NCBI GenBank assembly: GCA_019637795.1
Contig: JAHBUY010000004.1
Location: 124,001-188,000 of the forward strand
Reading direction: 5' to 3'
DNA length: 64,000 bases
Source: a bacterium
Lineage (GTDB): Bacteria; Desulfobacterota; Binatia; HRBIN30; CADEER01
The notes under the pieces were generated by a model that was not told where the DNA came from, did no database searches, and worked only from the letters and a program-made list of their open reading frames with translations. Below are positions 53,106 to 62,099 of this stretch, in pieces. The position numbers and the translations under genes were made by a program. Each line of letters starts with the position of its first letter. The first letter of the stretch is position 1.

Positions 53106-56100
53106 ATGCGGCATAGTCCACGTTGGGTGCTCGGGCTGGTGCTCATGGCGCTACGCGGCGCCGCGCCGGCGGTCGCCGAGCCGACCATCCTGTTCGTCAC
53201 CCAACCGCCGTTCGGCGGCGACTTCGCCAGCGCCAACGCGGTGTTCGGCAACCATCGCGCCGAGACCACCGGCACGCCGCGCGGCGGCGACCTGTGGATC
53301 CGCTACGGCGACGGCAGCCTGCGCAACCTCACCGCCGAGGCCGGCTACGGCCTCGCCGCCCGCCAGGAGATCGCGGTGCGCGAGCCCTGCGTGCACTGGA
53401 GCGGCGGCAAGGCGCTGTTCGCGATGGTCATCGGCGGCACGACGCAGAACAACTACGCGCAGGTGTTCTGGCAGATCTACGAGGTCAGCGGCCTCGGCGC
53501 CGGCGAGACGGTGCGCATCGTCCGCCTGCCGCAACCGGCGAACGCCAACAACGTCTCGCCGATCTACGGCACCGACGACCGCATCCTCTTCACCTCCGAC
53601 CGCCCGCACAACGGCAACGCCCTGCTCTACCCGCAGCTCGACGAGTACGAATCGACGCCGACCGTCACCGGTCTGTGGTCGATGAACGCCGACGGCAGCG
53701 ACCTGCGCCTGCTCGACCACGCCGTCTCCGGCGACTTCACCCCCATCGTCGCCTCCGACGGCCGCGTCATCTTCACCCGCTGGGACCACCTGCAGCGCGA
53801 CCAGCAGAACAGCGAGGGCACGCTGTCCTACGGCGCCTTCAACTATGCCTCGGAGACCAGCGCGCAGGCGCTGGCGAGCAGCGCCGAGATCTTCCCCGAG
53901 CTGCGCCGCCAGCCGGCCGGCGGCTACTGGCACGGCCACACCATGAACGTCTTCTTCCCCTGGCAGATCAACGAGGATGGCTCCGGCCTCGAGACGCTCA
54001 ACCACGTCGGGCGCCACGAGCTGGCGCGCTACTTCGACTCGGCGCACGACGGCCTGCCGGCGTTCAGCGCGCCGCAGAACCGGCGCACCGCCGACATCGT
54101 GCTGCAGATGCGGGAGGACCCGCTCCGCCCCGGCTACTTCTACGCCACCACCGCGCCCGAGTTCGCCACCCACGCCGCGGGCCGCATCATCGGCCTCGAC
54201 GCGCCCGAGGACCTCAACGCCGACGACTTCCAGATCGACTACGTCACCTCGCCGCTCAGCAACACCATCGTCGCCGACGGGCAGACGCCGCCCGCCGACC
54301 ACCCCGGACACTTCCGCAATCCCCTGCCGCTCTCCGACGGCACCCTGATCGCGGTGCGCGCCACCTCCCCCTATGCCGACCGCGCCGACAACGGACCGCT
54401 GTCGTCGCGCTACGACTTCCACCTCGTGCGCCTGGTGTCGGGCACGCCCGACTGGACGCCCGGCGCCCGTCTCATCCCGGCGGGCATCAGCAAGTCGGTC
54501 ACGTACTGGGACAATCAGAGCTACCGGCAGCTCAGCTACAGCGGTCCGCTGTGGGAGCTCGATCCGGTGGAGGTGCGGGCCCGACCGCGACCGCCGCGCC
54601 ACGGCACGCCGCTGCCGGCGATCGAGAGCGAGCTGCTGCGCGGCGAGCTCGGCGGCGACGCCGCGATCGCCCGCCTGCGCGACTTCCTGGTGCAGCGCAA
54701 CCTGGCGCTCATCGTCTCCCGCAACGTGACCCGCCGCGCCGACCGGCAGCAGGACTTCAACCTCAAGATCGCCGGCAGCGCGACGCAGACCGCGCTGCCC
54801 AACGCGACGCCGATCGAGATCGCCTTCCTGCAACTGCTGCAGGGCGACCTGATCCGCGGCTACTCGCAGTTCCACGCCGGCCGCCGGCCGCTGGCGCAAC
54901 TGCTGCGCGACGGCCTGCTGCCGCCGCTCGACGCCGCGCCGGCGAGCAGCGTCCGCCTGGCCGCCGACGGCAGCGTCGCCGCGCTGGTGCCCGCCGGCCG
55001 GGCGCTCACCTGGCAACTGGTCGGCGCCGACGGCACGCCGGTCGTGCGCGAGCGCTACTGGGTCACCTTCGCCGCCGGCGAGATGCGCGTCTGCACCAAC
55101 TGCCACGGCATCAACCGCACCGACACCGTGCTCGGCCAACCGCCGCCGACCAACCCGCCGCTGGCGCTGCGCGAGCTGGCGCGCTGGTGGCAGGCCACCT
55201 ACGACGGCGGCGCGCCCACCGCGACGCCGACCGGGACGCCGGCGACCCCGACCCCGACCGCCACCGCCGCCACGCCGGCGCCGCTCAGCGGTCGGGTCCG
55301 CTACTACCGCGGCGACCACCCGGTGGCCGGCGTGACCATCGGCGGCGCGACCAGCGACGCCACCGGAGCGTTCTCGCTGATCGGCGCCGTCGGCACGACC
55401 CTCAGCCTGGCGCCGGCGCGCAGCGGCGGCCTCGGCGGCGCGATCAGCGCCCTCGACGCGGCCTACGCGCTGCAGGCGGCCGCCGGCCTGCGGACGCTCG
55501 ACGCGGACCAGCGCCGCGCCTGCGACGCCAGCGGCAACGGCACGGTCACCGCGCTCGACGCCGCGCACATCCTGCAGCAGGTGGTGGGCATGGTCGCCCA
55601 CCTGCCGGTCGCCCAGCGCTGCGGCTCCGACTTCGCCTTCGTGCCGGTGCCGGCGGCGGCACCGAATCAACAGGTGACCCAGCCGGCGAGCAGCGACGCC
55701 GCCTGCCAGCCGGGCGCCGTCGCCTTCGCGCCGCTGGCGGCGCCGGCCGTCGGCCAGGACTTCCGCGCCATCGCCTTCGGCGACTGCACCGGCAACTGGC
55801 AGCCGCCGGTGGGCGCGCTGCGCGCCGCGCGTGGGAGCGGAGCGGTGCGCATCGGCCCGCCCGCTGCCGCGCGACCGCGCGAGCTCCGCCTCCCCATCGC
55901 CATCGCCGATCCCGGCGCCCGCGCCGCGGAGGTCGTCCTGGGATACGACCCGGCGCGCCTGCGCTTCATCCGCCTGCGCCTGATCGGCGCGCCCGGCGGC
56001 GCCATGGTCCGCGCCAACGCCGGCCAACCCGGCCGGCTCCGCATCGCCGCGGCCAGCGCCGCGACGCTCTCCACGCTGCGCATGGTCGCGCTCTTCGCCG

Positions 56101-56198
56101 CCCGATCGGGCAGCGCCTCGATGGCCGACCTCGGGGCCGCGGCCGCCATCGTCGACGAGCAGCCGGCGCGCGTCATCGTCAATCGCCGGCGCCGCTAA
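53106..56198 (+). CDS. Secreted propeller-cytochrome c-dockerin protein
   Basis: A 1030-residue exported protein, ATG behind GGGGAGAG, signal MRHSPRWVLGLVLMALRGAAPAVA. Residues about 25-620 form a TolB/PD40-type propeller region like that of hydrazine-synthase-alpha-like proteins (GDLWIRYGDGSLRNLT, WSMNADGSDLRLL, DFTPIVASDGRVIFTRWDHLQRD). A single c-haem motif CTNCH sits at 663-667. After a Thr-Pro linker (about 705-725) come a carboxypeptidase-regulatory-like domain and a dockerin-type pair (ALDAAYALQAAAGL..., DASGNGTVTALDAAHILQQV, about 780-835). A C-terminal cohesin/pilus-like beta domain ends in VNRRRR. It is probably an outer-surface redox or binding protein; no hydrazine chemistry is implied. 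Confidence 0.82.
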   Translation: MRHSPRWVLGLVLMALRGAAPAVAEPTILFVTQPPFGGDFASANAVFGNHRAETTGTPRGGDLWIRYGDGSLRNLTAEAGYGLAARQEIAVREPCVHWSGGKALFAMVIGGTTQNNYAQVFWQIYEVSGLGAGETVRIVRLPQPANANNVSPIYGTDDRILFTSDRPHNGNALLYPQLDEYESTPTVTGLWSMNADGSDLRLLDHAVSGDFTPIVASDGRVIFTRWDHLQRDQQNSEGTLSYGAFNYASETSAQALASSAEIFPELRRQPAGGYWHGHTMNVFFPWQINEDGSGLETLNHVGRHELARYFDSAHDGLPAFSAPQNRRTADIVLQMREDPLRPGYFYATTAPEFATHAAGRIIGLDAPEDLNADDFQIDYVTSPLSNTIVADGQTPPADHPGHFRNPLPLSDGTLIAVRATSPYADRADNGPLSSRYDFHLVRLVSGTPDWTPGARLIPAGISKSVTYWDNQSYRQLSYSGPLWELDPVEVRARPRPPRHGTPLPAIESELLRGELGGDAAIARLRDFLVQRNLALIVSRNVTRRADRQQDFNLKIAGSATQTALPNATPIEIAFLQLLQGDLIRGYSQFHAGRRPLAQLLRDGLLPPLDAAPASSVRLAADGSVAALVPAGRALTWQLVGADGTPVVRERYWVTFAAGEMRVCTNCHGINRTDTVLGQPPPTNPPLALRELARWWQATYDGGAPTATPTGTPATPTPTATAATPAPLSGRVRYYRGDHPVAGVTIGGATSDATGAFSLIGAVGTTLSLAPARSGGLGGAISALDAAYALQAAAGLRTLDADQRRACDASGNGTVTALDAAHILQQVVGMVAHLPVAQRCGSDFAFVPVPAAAPNQQVTQPASSDAACQPGAVAFAPLAAPAVGQDFRAIAFGDCTGNWQPPVGALRAARGSGAVRIGPPAAARPRELRLPIAIADPGARAAEVVLGYDPARLRFIRLRLIGAPGGAMVRANAGQPGRLRIAAASAATLSTLRMVALFAARSGSASMADLGAAAAIVDEQPARVIVNRRRR

Positions 56199-56206
56199 CC
56201 CTGATG

Positions 56207-56315
56207 AGACAAGAAACTCCTCACCACGGAGGCACGGAGACACGGAGGGCTCGGTGCCATAGCGCTTCGAGATCAGGACTCTCCGTGTCTCCGTGCCTCC
56301 GTGGTGAAAGTCTTT
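56207..56315. repeat. Long inverted repeat, hairpin family member 2
   Basis: Arms 56221-56247 and 56281-56307 pair perfectly over 27 bp around a 33-base loop; a weaker outer stem (56207-56217 with 56310-56315) extends it. The arm begins TCACCACGGAGGCACGGAGA, the same CACC(A/G)C(A/G)GAG(G/A)C(A/G)CGGAG pattern as the 7.4-kb element. It lies between converging genes and could act as a terminator. Confidence 0.88.
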
Positions 56316-56374
56316 TGTCGCATCACGGCTGACATGCGGGATCCGTCGGACGGGCTCCTCGCCCGCCTCCCCGC

Positions 56375-57958
56375 TCAGAAGCCGAGGTCGGTCAGCGCCT
56401 TCGCCACCCGCCCCCGCATCGCCTCCGATTGCATGGGAAAGGCGCGGAAGAAGTCGGCGGCGGTGAGGCCGGCATCGCGCGCCCGCACGTTCGCCGTCCA
56501 GAAGTCGGCGCGGCTCGGATCGCCGCCCAGGACGTGCGCCACCGCGGCGATCATCGCGATCAGCGGGTGGGCGCCCGGCGCGCGCGCCCCGCGCTCGGCC
56601 CACTGCGCCGCCTCGCCGTCTTCGCCCAGCGCCATGTGGGCAAACCCGCGGGTGGCGAGCATGGCATAGTACAGGGGATCGAGGGGGCTGAGCCGCATCG
56701 CCAGATCGACGTGGCTGCGGCCTGCCTCGCCCCGCCCCGCCAGGGATTCCGACCAACCGCAGGCATAGATCCCCTGCGCGTAGTTGGGGCTGATGGCGAC
56801 CGCGCGCTCGAGCCACCCCAGACTGCTGTCCAGATCGCCCTCGAGCCAGTAGCTGCGCCCCATGGTGAAGTTGACGAAGGGATCCATCGGATCGAGGTCG
56901 AGGCCGCGTTCGGCGCAGCGGCGGGCGTCGGCGAGCTCGCGACGCCGGTCGTCCGTGTAGCGCAGGAACGCCGTCTGGAAGTGCGTGAACGAGAGCCCGG
57001 CGTGGGCGCGGGCGAAGTCGGGCGCGAGGGCGATGGCGCGCGTGAACAGGCTCGCGGCAGCGGCGTTGTCGCGGCGGTTGAAGCGGTACATGTGCTGCAG
57101 GCCGAGGTGGTAGGTCGCCCAGGCATCGAGATTGTCGGTCACCGCCAGGCGCGCCCGGGCCGCTTCGTGGAGCGGAATGCGGATCTCCAGCTCGCCGAGA
57201 ATCCGCGACCGGATCTCGGTGCGGATCTGGTGCACGTCGTCGACCGCGGCGGCGAAGCGGTCGGCCCACACCACGCCCCCGTCGCCGGTGTCGGCGAGCG
57301 CGACCGTGACCAGCAACGTCGCCCCCGCGATCTCCGCCGTGCCCGACAGGCAGTAACGCACGCCGAGCAAACGGCCGACCTCGCAGACGTCGACGTCGGC
57401 GGCGCGCAAACGGAAGGACGAGGCGCGGGCGGTGACGAACAGCCAGCGCAGCCGCGACAGCTCGGCGATCAGCTCGTGCGGCAGCGCGTCGGCGATCGCC
57501 GCGTAGCGTCCTGGGTCGCCGGCGAGGCGGAACGGCAGCACCGCGATCGACGGCCGCCCGATCTGGCCGACCGGCTGCTGCTCGACCGGCGCGGTCGCCG
57601 GCTCCGCGCCGGGGTCGTCCGCGGCGGCGCCGGTGGCGCTGCCGCCGCGCGTCGCCCGCGCCTCGGCGACGAAGCGGAACCCGTGCCCGTGCACGGTCTT
57701 GATGAAGCGCTGCGCCCGGCCGTCGTCGCCCAGCGCCTGGCGGGCGGACTTGATCCGGCTGGCGATGGCCGCGTCGGACACCACCCGCCCGCCCCACACC
57801 TTCTCGACGATCTCATCCTTCGAGACCAGGCGCTCCCGGTTCTCCACCAGCAGTCCGAGCAGCGCGAACACCTGCGGTTCCACCGGTCGGACCGCGCCGC
57901 CGCGGCGCAGCTCGATCTTCTCCAGGTCGAGCTCGAAGGACCCGAAGCGATAGATCAT
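56375..57958 (-). CDS. OmpR-type winged-helix regulator with TPR repeats
   Basis: A 527-residue transcription factor of the CadC/HilA-like plan. The N-terminal winged helix is YRFGSFELDLEKIELRRGG...VFALLGLLVENRERLVSKDEIVEKVW...ALGDDGRAQRFIKTVHGHGFRFV (about 1-95). A linker leads to an adenylate-cyclase-associated alpha/beta domain (PSIAVLPFRLAGDPGRYAAIADALPHELIAEL, about 135-260). TPR-like repeats then run to the end (LFTRAIALAPDFARAHAGLSFTHFQ and others). There is no phosphoacceptor domain. It is divergent from the tautomerase gene across two dyads, so it likely regulates that gene and itself. Confidence 0.88.
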   Translation of the reverse strand: MIYRFGSFELDLEKIELRRGGAVRPVEPQVFALLGLLVENRERLVSKDEIVEKVWGGRVVSDAAIASRIKSARQALGDDGRAQRFIKTVHGHGFRFVAEARATRGGSATGAAADDPGAEPATAPVEQQPVGQIGRPSIAVLPFRLAGDPGRYAAIADALPHELIAELSRLRWLFVTARASSFRLRAADVDVCEVGRLLGVRYCLSGTAEIAGATLLVTVALADTGDGGVVWADRFAAAVDDVHQIRTEIRSRILGELEIRIPLHEAARARLAVTDNLDAWATYHLGLQHMYRFNRRDNAAAASLFTRAIALAPDFARAHAGLSFTHFQTAFLRYTDDRRRELADARRCAERGLDLDPMDPFVNFTMGRSYWLEGDLDSSLGWLERAVAISPNYAQGIYACGWSESLAGRGEAGRSHVDLAMRLSPLDPLYYAMLATRGFAHMALGEDGEAAQWAERGARAPGAHPLIAMIAAVAHVLGGDPSRADFWTANVRARDAGLTAADFFRAFPMQSEAMRGRVAKALTDLGF

Positions 57959-58059
57959 GGCCGGCACGATAGGGCACCCTCGACGCGACCGCCACGACAT
58001 CTCCAGGAAATCTCCATGGCATCTGCAAGCATCGCGCGCCGGGGATGCGTACAAGCGCG

Positions 58060-58098
58060 ATCACGTGATTCCCACGACCATGTCGCCGGAGCGACATG
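58060..58098. promoter_or_regulatory. Two dyads in the regulator-tautomerase gap
   Basis: ATCACGTGAT (58060-58069) is a perfect 10-bp palindrome. CATGTCG-N6-CGACATG (58079-58098) is a perfect 7-bp dyad ending 21 bases before the tautomerase start. They are candidate operators in the divergent promoter region. Confidence 0.5.
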
Positions 58099-58119
58099 CA
58101 ACCAACAGGAGGAAGGGCC

Positions 58120-58344
58120 ATGCCCCTCGTGACCATCGACGTGATCAAGGATGTCTTCACCCCGCAGCAGAAGCAGGACCTCATCGCCAAGGTGACCGCC
58201 GCGATGATCGAGGTCGAGGGCGAGAACATGCGCCCGGTGACCTGGGTCCGCATCCAGGAGTTCGAGGGCGGCGACTGGGCGATCGGCGGCAAGCGCCTGC
58301 GAGCGGCCGACGTGCAAGCCCTCGCCGCGGGCAAGGCCGCCTAG
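58120..58344 (+). CDS. 4-oxalocrotonate tautomerase family protein
   Basis: A 74-residue 4-OT-like protein whose catalytic Pro1 follows the initiator Met ([18 protein letters not shown]). Members use this N-terminal Pro as acid/base in keto-enol or dehalogenation chemistry. [24 protein letters not shown] completes the beta-alpha-beta fold, and the C-terminal [22 protein letters not shown] is typical of the longer homologues. AGGAGGAAGGG before the ATG is very strong. No meta-cleavage genes are near. Confidence 0.9.
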   Translation: MPLVTIDVIKDVFTPQQKQDLIAKVTAAMIEVEGENMRPVTWVRIQEFEGGDWAIGGKRLRAADVQALAAGKAA

Positions 58345-58359
58345 CCCGAGCGGGTCGCG

Positions 58360-58410
58360 GGTGACCGCGGTTCGGCCGGCGCGGCAGCCGCCGCGCCGGC
58401 CGCGGTCACC
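58360..58410. terminator. Long bulged hairpin between converging genes
   Basis: The stem pairs 58360-58370 with 58400-58410 and 58376-58385 with 58390-58399, leaving a 5-base bulge and a 4-base loop: 21 bp in all. Its right arm overlaps the stop codon of the leftward gene. Confidence 0.65.
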
Positions 58411-59197
58411 AGAGCTGGTCCGTGTAGCGATCGCTCCCGACCACGGTCGGCAGCCAGGGCGAGGCCCACGCCACCCGTGCCAGGCCCGCCGCCTCCACCT
58501 GCCGTCCGAAGGCCTCGAAACGCGTCCACACGGTCAGCGGATCCTGGTCGAGAAACCACATCTGCAGATCGAGGCGATCGGTGTGCCGCACCAGCGGGAT
58601 GTCCATCGGCGCGTTCGGATTCTGCGGCACCGGCGACCAGGTGGCGCAGGTGGCGATCGGCGTGCCGGCCATGAAGGCGGCCAACCGTTCGGTGCGCAGC
58701 CAGTCGTCGAGCTGCGCCTGGGCCACGCCGGGCTCGCGCAGCAGCGCCAGCGTCACCAGGCCGCGGTAGCCGTGGTCGAGCGCCAGCTCGACCGGCACCG
58801 GATCGGCGTCGCGGTAGTGCGCCCAATCGAAGTGGTACATCAGCGTGTGGACGTGCGTCCGCTCGGCGAAGCCGCGGCCGGCCTTGTAGAGCTCGAAGAC
58901 CTGCGCGTTGGCCCAGGCGCGGTGCTCGTCGAACTTCTCGGCGTGGATCCAGTAGGTGGCGACGTAGGATCCGGCGCCCGGCGCCGGTCCGGCCACCAGC
59001 GGCGCGGCCGGGAAGCGGAGCTGCTTGAGCGCGCGCGGCGCCACCCAGCGGCGGCCGGCGAAGAGCCACGGGCCGACCAGGCAGCCGGCGTAGAAGTGGT
59101 CGCGCTCGTACCAGCGATTGTAGGCCACCTCGTGGCCGCGGTTCGGATCGACCACCGTGAGGAGCATGCTGCCGAGCTTGACGCCGTAGTCCGCCAT
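58406..59197 (-). CDS. Conserved protein of unknown function
   Basis: A 263-residue soluble protein I do not recognise by name. The N-terminus VDPNRGHEVAYNRWYERDHFYAGCLVGPWLFAGRRWV is strongly patterned; RWYERDHF recalls dimeric alpha/beta-barrel (EthD-like) folds. Further blocks are GSYVATYWIHAEKFDEHRAWA and HTLMYHFDWAHYRD. The C-terminus DLQMWFLDQDPLTVWTRFEAFG is rich in aromatics, suggesting a hydrophobic ligand pocket. It lies between the tautomerase and a crotonase. An alternative GTG start at 59215 exists. Confidence 0.75.
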   Translation of the reverse strand: MADYGVKLGSMLLTVVDPNRGHEVAYNRWYERDHFYAGCLVGPWLFAGRRWVAPRALKQLRFPAAPLVAGPAPGAGSYVATYWIHAEKFDEHRAWANAQVFELYKAGRGFAERTHVHTLMYHFDWAHYRDADPVPVELALDHGYRGLVTLALLREPGVAQAQLDDWLRTERLAAFMAGTPIATCATWSPVPQNPNAPMDIPLVRHTDRLDLQMWFLDQDPLTVWTRFEAFGRQVEAAGLARVAWASPWLPTVVGSDRYTDQLW

Positions 59198-59355
59198 AGG
59201 GCCGCCAGCTAGCACCGCCGACCGGGCGCTGTCACGAGCGCGCGGCGGCGCCGCCCGTGGCGGCGGCGACCCGGATGCGTCGCCGCGCGCGGGCTGCCAT
59301 CGGCGGGCGACGACGTCTTGGCCCCCTCGGTCGCCGGATGCTATCGGCTGCCGCC

Positions 59356-60198
59356 ATGGCCATTCACTACGAGAAGGACGATCACGTCGTCACCATCACC
59401 ATCGACCGCCCGGAAGCGCGGAATTCGCTCGACCTCGAACACTTCGGGCAACTGGCCGACTGCTGGGTCCGCTTTCGCGACGATGATGACGCCTTCGTCG
59501 CCATCCTCACCGGCGTCGGCGACGTCTACTGCGTCGGCGCCGACCTGAAGAAGTTCATCACCTTCGTCACCGACCACGTCGAGGAGCTGGCGGCCGGCGG
59601 TGCCAAGGAGACGGTCGCGGGCTCGCGCTACACCATGGCGCACAGCCTGGTGGCGGTGCTGCGCGACGGCGCCACCCTGCCCGACGGCACCGAATTCAAG
59701 CTGTACAAGCCGGTGATCGCGGCCATCAACGGCATCTGTGCCGCCGGCGGCATGGAGATGATGTGGAACACCGACCTGCGCGTCGTCGCCGACGACGCCT
59801 GGTTCCAGCTCGCCGAGCCGCGGCGCGGCCTCTTCCCCGGCGGCGGCTCGACGGTGCACAGCGCCCGTCAGCTCTCGTGGTGCAATGCCATGGAGGTGCT
59901 GCTGCTCGCCGATCGCATCACCCCGCAGCGGGCGCTGGCGATGGGCCTGGTGAACGCCGTGGTGCCGCGCGACCAGGTGATGGCGACGGCGCGCCAGCTC
60001 GCCAGGACGATCTGCCTCAACGGCCCGCTGGCGGTGCGCGCCTGCAAGCAGTCGGCGAAGGAGAGCACGTTCCTCGGCCTCACCCAGGCCCTGGAGAACG
60101 AGATGAGCCACTCCGCCGCCGTCTTCATGAGCGAGGACGCCAAGGAGGGCATCGCCGCGTTCAAGGCGAAGCGGCCGCCGGTGTGGAAGGGGCGCTGA
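59356..60198 (+). CDS. Enoyl-CoA hydratase/isomerase (crotonase) family protein
   Basis: A 280-residue crotonase. Oxyanion-hole loops YCVGADLKKF (59-68) and NGICAAGGMEMMWN (125-138) are present. The active-site stretch reads LAEPRRGLFPGGGSTVH, close to the hydratase PG(A/G)G(G/S)T pattern but with E-P-R where QPE is usual, so the exact reaction is uncertain. The insert between the two loops is longer than average (GGAKETVAGSRYTMAHSL). The start was chosen at 59356 (MAIHYEKDDHVVTITID). It is followed by the MsrQ-like gene after 16 bases. Confidence 0.9.
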   Translation: MAIHYEKDDHVVTITIDRPEARNSLDLEHFGQLADCWVRFRDDDDAFVAILTGVGDVYCVGADLKKFITFVTDHVEELAAGGAKETVAGSRYTMAHSLVAVLRDGATLPDGTEFKLYKPVIAAINGICAAGGMEMMWNTDLRVVADDAWFQLAEPRRGLFPGGGSTVHSARQLSWCNAMEVLLLADRITPQRALAMGLVNAVVPRDQVMATARQLARTICLNGPLAVRACKQSAKESTFLGLTQALENEMSHSAAVFMSEDAKEGIAAFKAKRPPVWKGR

Positions 60199-60214
60199 GT
60201 CGACCGGGCAGGCG

Positions 60215-60919
60215 ATGCGCCGATCGGCGAACGGCGCGGCGCGCATCGCGCCGCGAACCGCGCAACCGGGCGACCTCGGCCTGATCGCCGGCGGCACGGC
60301 GCTCAGCCTGGGCGCGGCGATCGTCATCCTCGCCGTCGCCGGCACCGGCAGCGACGGCACCGAGCTGGCGCTGCGGATGACGGCGCGGCTGTCCTGCGCG
60401 TGGTTCATGCTCGCCTTCATCGCGGCGCCGCTGCACCGGCTCGCCCCGTCGCCGCCGAGCGCCTGGCTGCTGCGCCGCCGCCGCGCCCTCGGCGTCACCT
60501 TCGGCCTCAGCATGTCGGTGCACGTGTGGTGCATCCTGCGCCTGTTCGCGCTCTACGCTCCGGAGCGGCCGCCGATGGTCACCGATGCCGACGTCCTGAT
60601 CGGCATTCCCGGCCTGCTGCTGGTCGGGCTGCTGACCCTGACCTCGCTCGACGCGCTGAAGCGGCGGCTCTCGCCGGCGGCGTGGCGGCGGCTCCACGTG
60701 ACCGGGATCTGGGTGGTGTGGGCGATCTTCCTCCTCTGTCTGGTCGACAGCGTCGGTCGCAAGCAGAGCGCGCACCCGATCCTCGCCTACCATGCCTTCA
60801 TCGCCGTGCTGCTGGCCGGCATGGCGTTGCGCCTGGCCGCGGCCCGCGCCGGCCGCGCCCGACCGGCCGCGTCGGCGCCACCGCCGGTCAGGCGACCGCG
60901 GAGCGCTGGCGGAAGGTGA
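60215..60919 (+). CDS. MsrQ/ferric-reductase-like haem membrane protein
   Basis: A 234-residue six-helix membrane protein of the ferric-reductase-like transmembrane domain group (COG2717, MsrQ/YedZ). Candidate haem His lie in GLSMSVHVWCILRLFAL, AAWRRLHVTGIWVVW and HAFIAVLLAGMALRL. MsrQ passes quinol electrons to periplasmic methionine sulfoxide reductase MsrP, but no msrP gene is here, so the acceptor is unknown. Its last 32 bases overlap the 3' end of the convergent P450 gene. Confidence 0.8.
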   Translation: MRRSANGAARIAPRTAQPGDLGLIAGGTALSLGAAIVILAVAGTGSDGTELALRMTARLSCAWFMLAFIAAPLHRLAPSPPSAWLLRRRRALGVTFGLSMSVHVWCILRLFALYAPERPPMVTDADVLIGIPGLLLVGLLTLTSLDALKRRLSPAAWRRLHVTGIWVVWAIFLLCLVDSVGRKQSAHPILAYHAFIAVLLAGMALRLAAARAGRARPAASAPPPVRRPRSAGGR

Positions 60920-62090
60920 TCGGCAGCACCTCCGGGCCGGTAATGCCGAGCGGCGGCTTCCACACGGCGCCGGGCTCGAGGCGCGGGCACTCGAGCCGCT
61001 CGGTGAGCGCCGTCAGGCACTCCTGCAGCTCGGCGCGCGCCAGCGCCGCGCCGAGGCAGAAGTGGGCGCCGTGGCCGAAGGCGAAGTGCGGCACGCCGGC
61101 GTTCGCCGCCGGCGCGACCTCGTCCGGACGCGGGTAGACCGTGGCATCGTGGTCGGCGCCCCACAGCGACAGGAACACCGTCGCGCCTGCCGGGATGCGC
61201 TCGCCGGCGTGCGTGAACGACTCCGCCGCGGCCCGACCGACCGACGTGACCGTCGAGCGGTACCGCAGCACCTCCTCGATGACGTCGCGGGCCGCCAACG
61301 CGCCGGTGCCGACCGCGTCCCACAGCGCTGGCCGCTCCGCCAGCACCGCGACCGTCCAGCCGAGCTGGTTCTTCGTCGTCTCGTGCCCGGCGAAGACCAG
61401 CCCGGCGATCGAGCCGTGCACCTCCTCATCGCTCCATCCCGCCTCGTCGCCGGCCTGCGCCAGTCGAGTGACCAGATCGTCGCGCGGCTCGGCGCGCCGG
61501 CGCGCCGCCAGCTCGCGCGTATAGGCGAGGAGCGCCGTCAGCGCCGCGTCGATCTCGCCGATGCGATCGACGATCAGGATCGGATTGAAGCCGAGGCCGA
61601 TCGTGTTCGCCCAGCCGCGAAAGCGCTCGCGATCCGCGACCGGCACGCCGATCAGCTCGCACAGGCCGAGCGACGGGAAGACGTCGGCGAGCTCGGCCAT
61701 GACGTCGCAGCCGCCGCGCGCCGCGAAGCCGTCGATCAGCGTGTGCGCCGCGGCGCGCAGAAACGGGCGCAGGCGCTCGACGCTGCGCGGCGTGAAGGCG
61801 CGCGACAGCAGCGTCCGCCAGCGCTGGTGCTCGGCGCCATCGCGGTTCAGCGGCGACAGCGCCATCCAATCGTGGAACGGGCCGCGCTCGATGCCGACGG
61901 CGCGCAGGAAGTCCACGAAGCTGGCGCGCAGGCGCGGGTCGGCGAGCAGCTCGCGGACCCGATCGTGGCTGACCACGACGACGGCGTCGTCGGGATCGGT
62001 GTCGGCGATCCAGTGCCGGCGCCGCGTCGCCGCCAGGGTGGCGAAGGGATCGGCGAGCAGCTCGGGCAGGGTGATGCGCGGGCGGGACAT
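60888..62090 (-). CDS. Cytochrome P450 (second)
   Basis: A 400-residue bacterial P450. The I-helix AGHETTKNQLGW, ExxR in EEVLRYRSTV and the haem loop FGHGAHFCLGAALARAEL (Cys345) are intact. It differs clearly from the 3-kb P450 and resembles the broad CYP107/CYP105-like soluble class. It ends 32 bases inside the MsrQ-like gene and begins 9 bases after the patatin stop, so it is likely co-transcribed with that phospholipase. Substrate unknown. Confidence 0.92.
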   Translation of the reverse strand: MSRPRITLPELLADPFATLAATRRRHWIADTDPDDAVVVVSHDRVRELLADPRLRASFVDFLRAVGIERGPFHDWMALSPLNRDGAEHQRWRTLLSRAFTPRSVERLRPFLRAAAHTLIDGFAARGGCDVMAELADVFPSLGLCELIGVPVADRERFRGWANTIGLGFNPILIVDRIGEIDAALTALLAYTRELAARRRAEPRDDLVTRLAQAGDEAGWSDEEVHGSIAGLVFAGHETTKNQLGWTVAVLAERPALWDAVGTGALAARDVIEEVLRYRSTVTSVGRAAAESFTHAGERIPAGATVFLSLWGADHDATVYPRPDEVAPAANAGVPHFAFGHGAHFCLGAALARAELQECLTALTERLECPRLEPGAVWKPPLGITGPEVLPITFRQRSAVA

Positions 62091-62099
62091 GAACGCGCC

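Noticed and set aside
47791..53121. Very long leftward open frame (about 1780 codons)
   Set aside because: Antisense to the amidohydrolase and SNF2 helicase, with shadow composition and no recognisable fold.
53106..55200. Hydrazine synthase (anammox)
   Set aside because: Only the propeller region is similar; the beta/gamma subunits, multiple haems and other anammox genes are absent.
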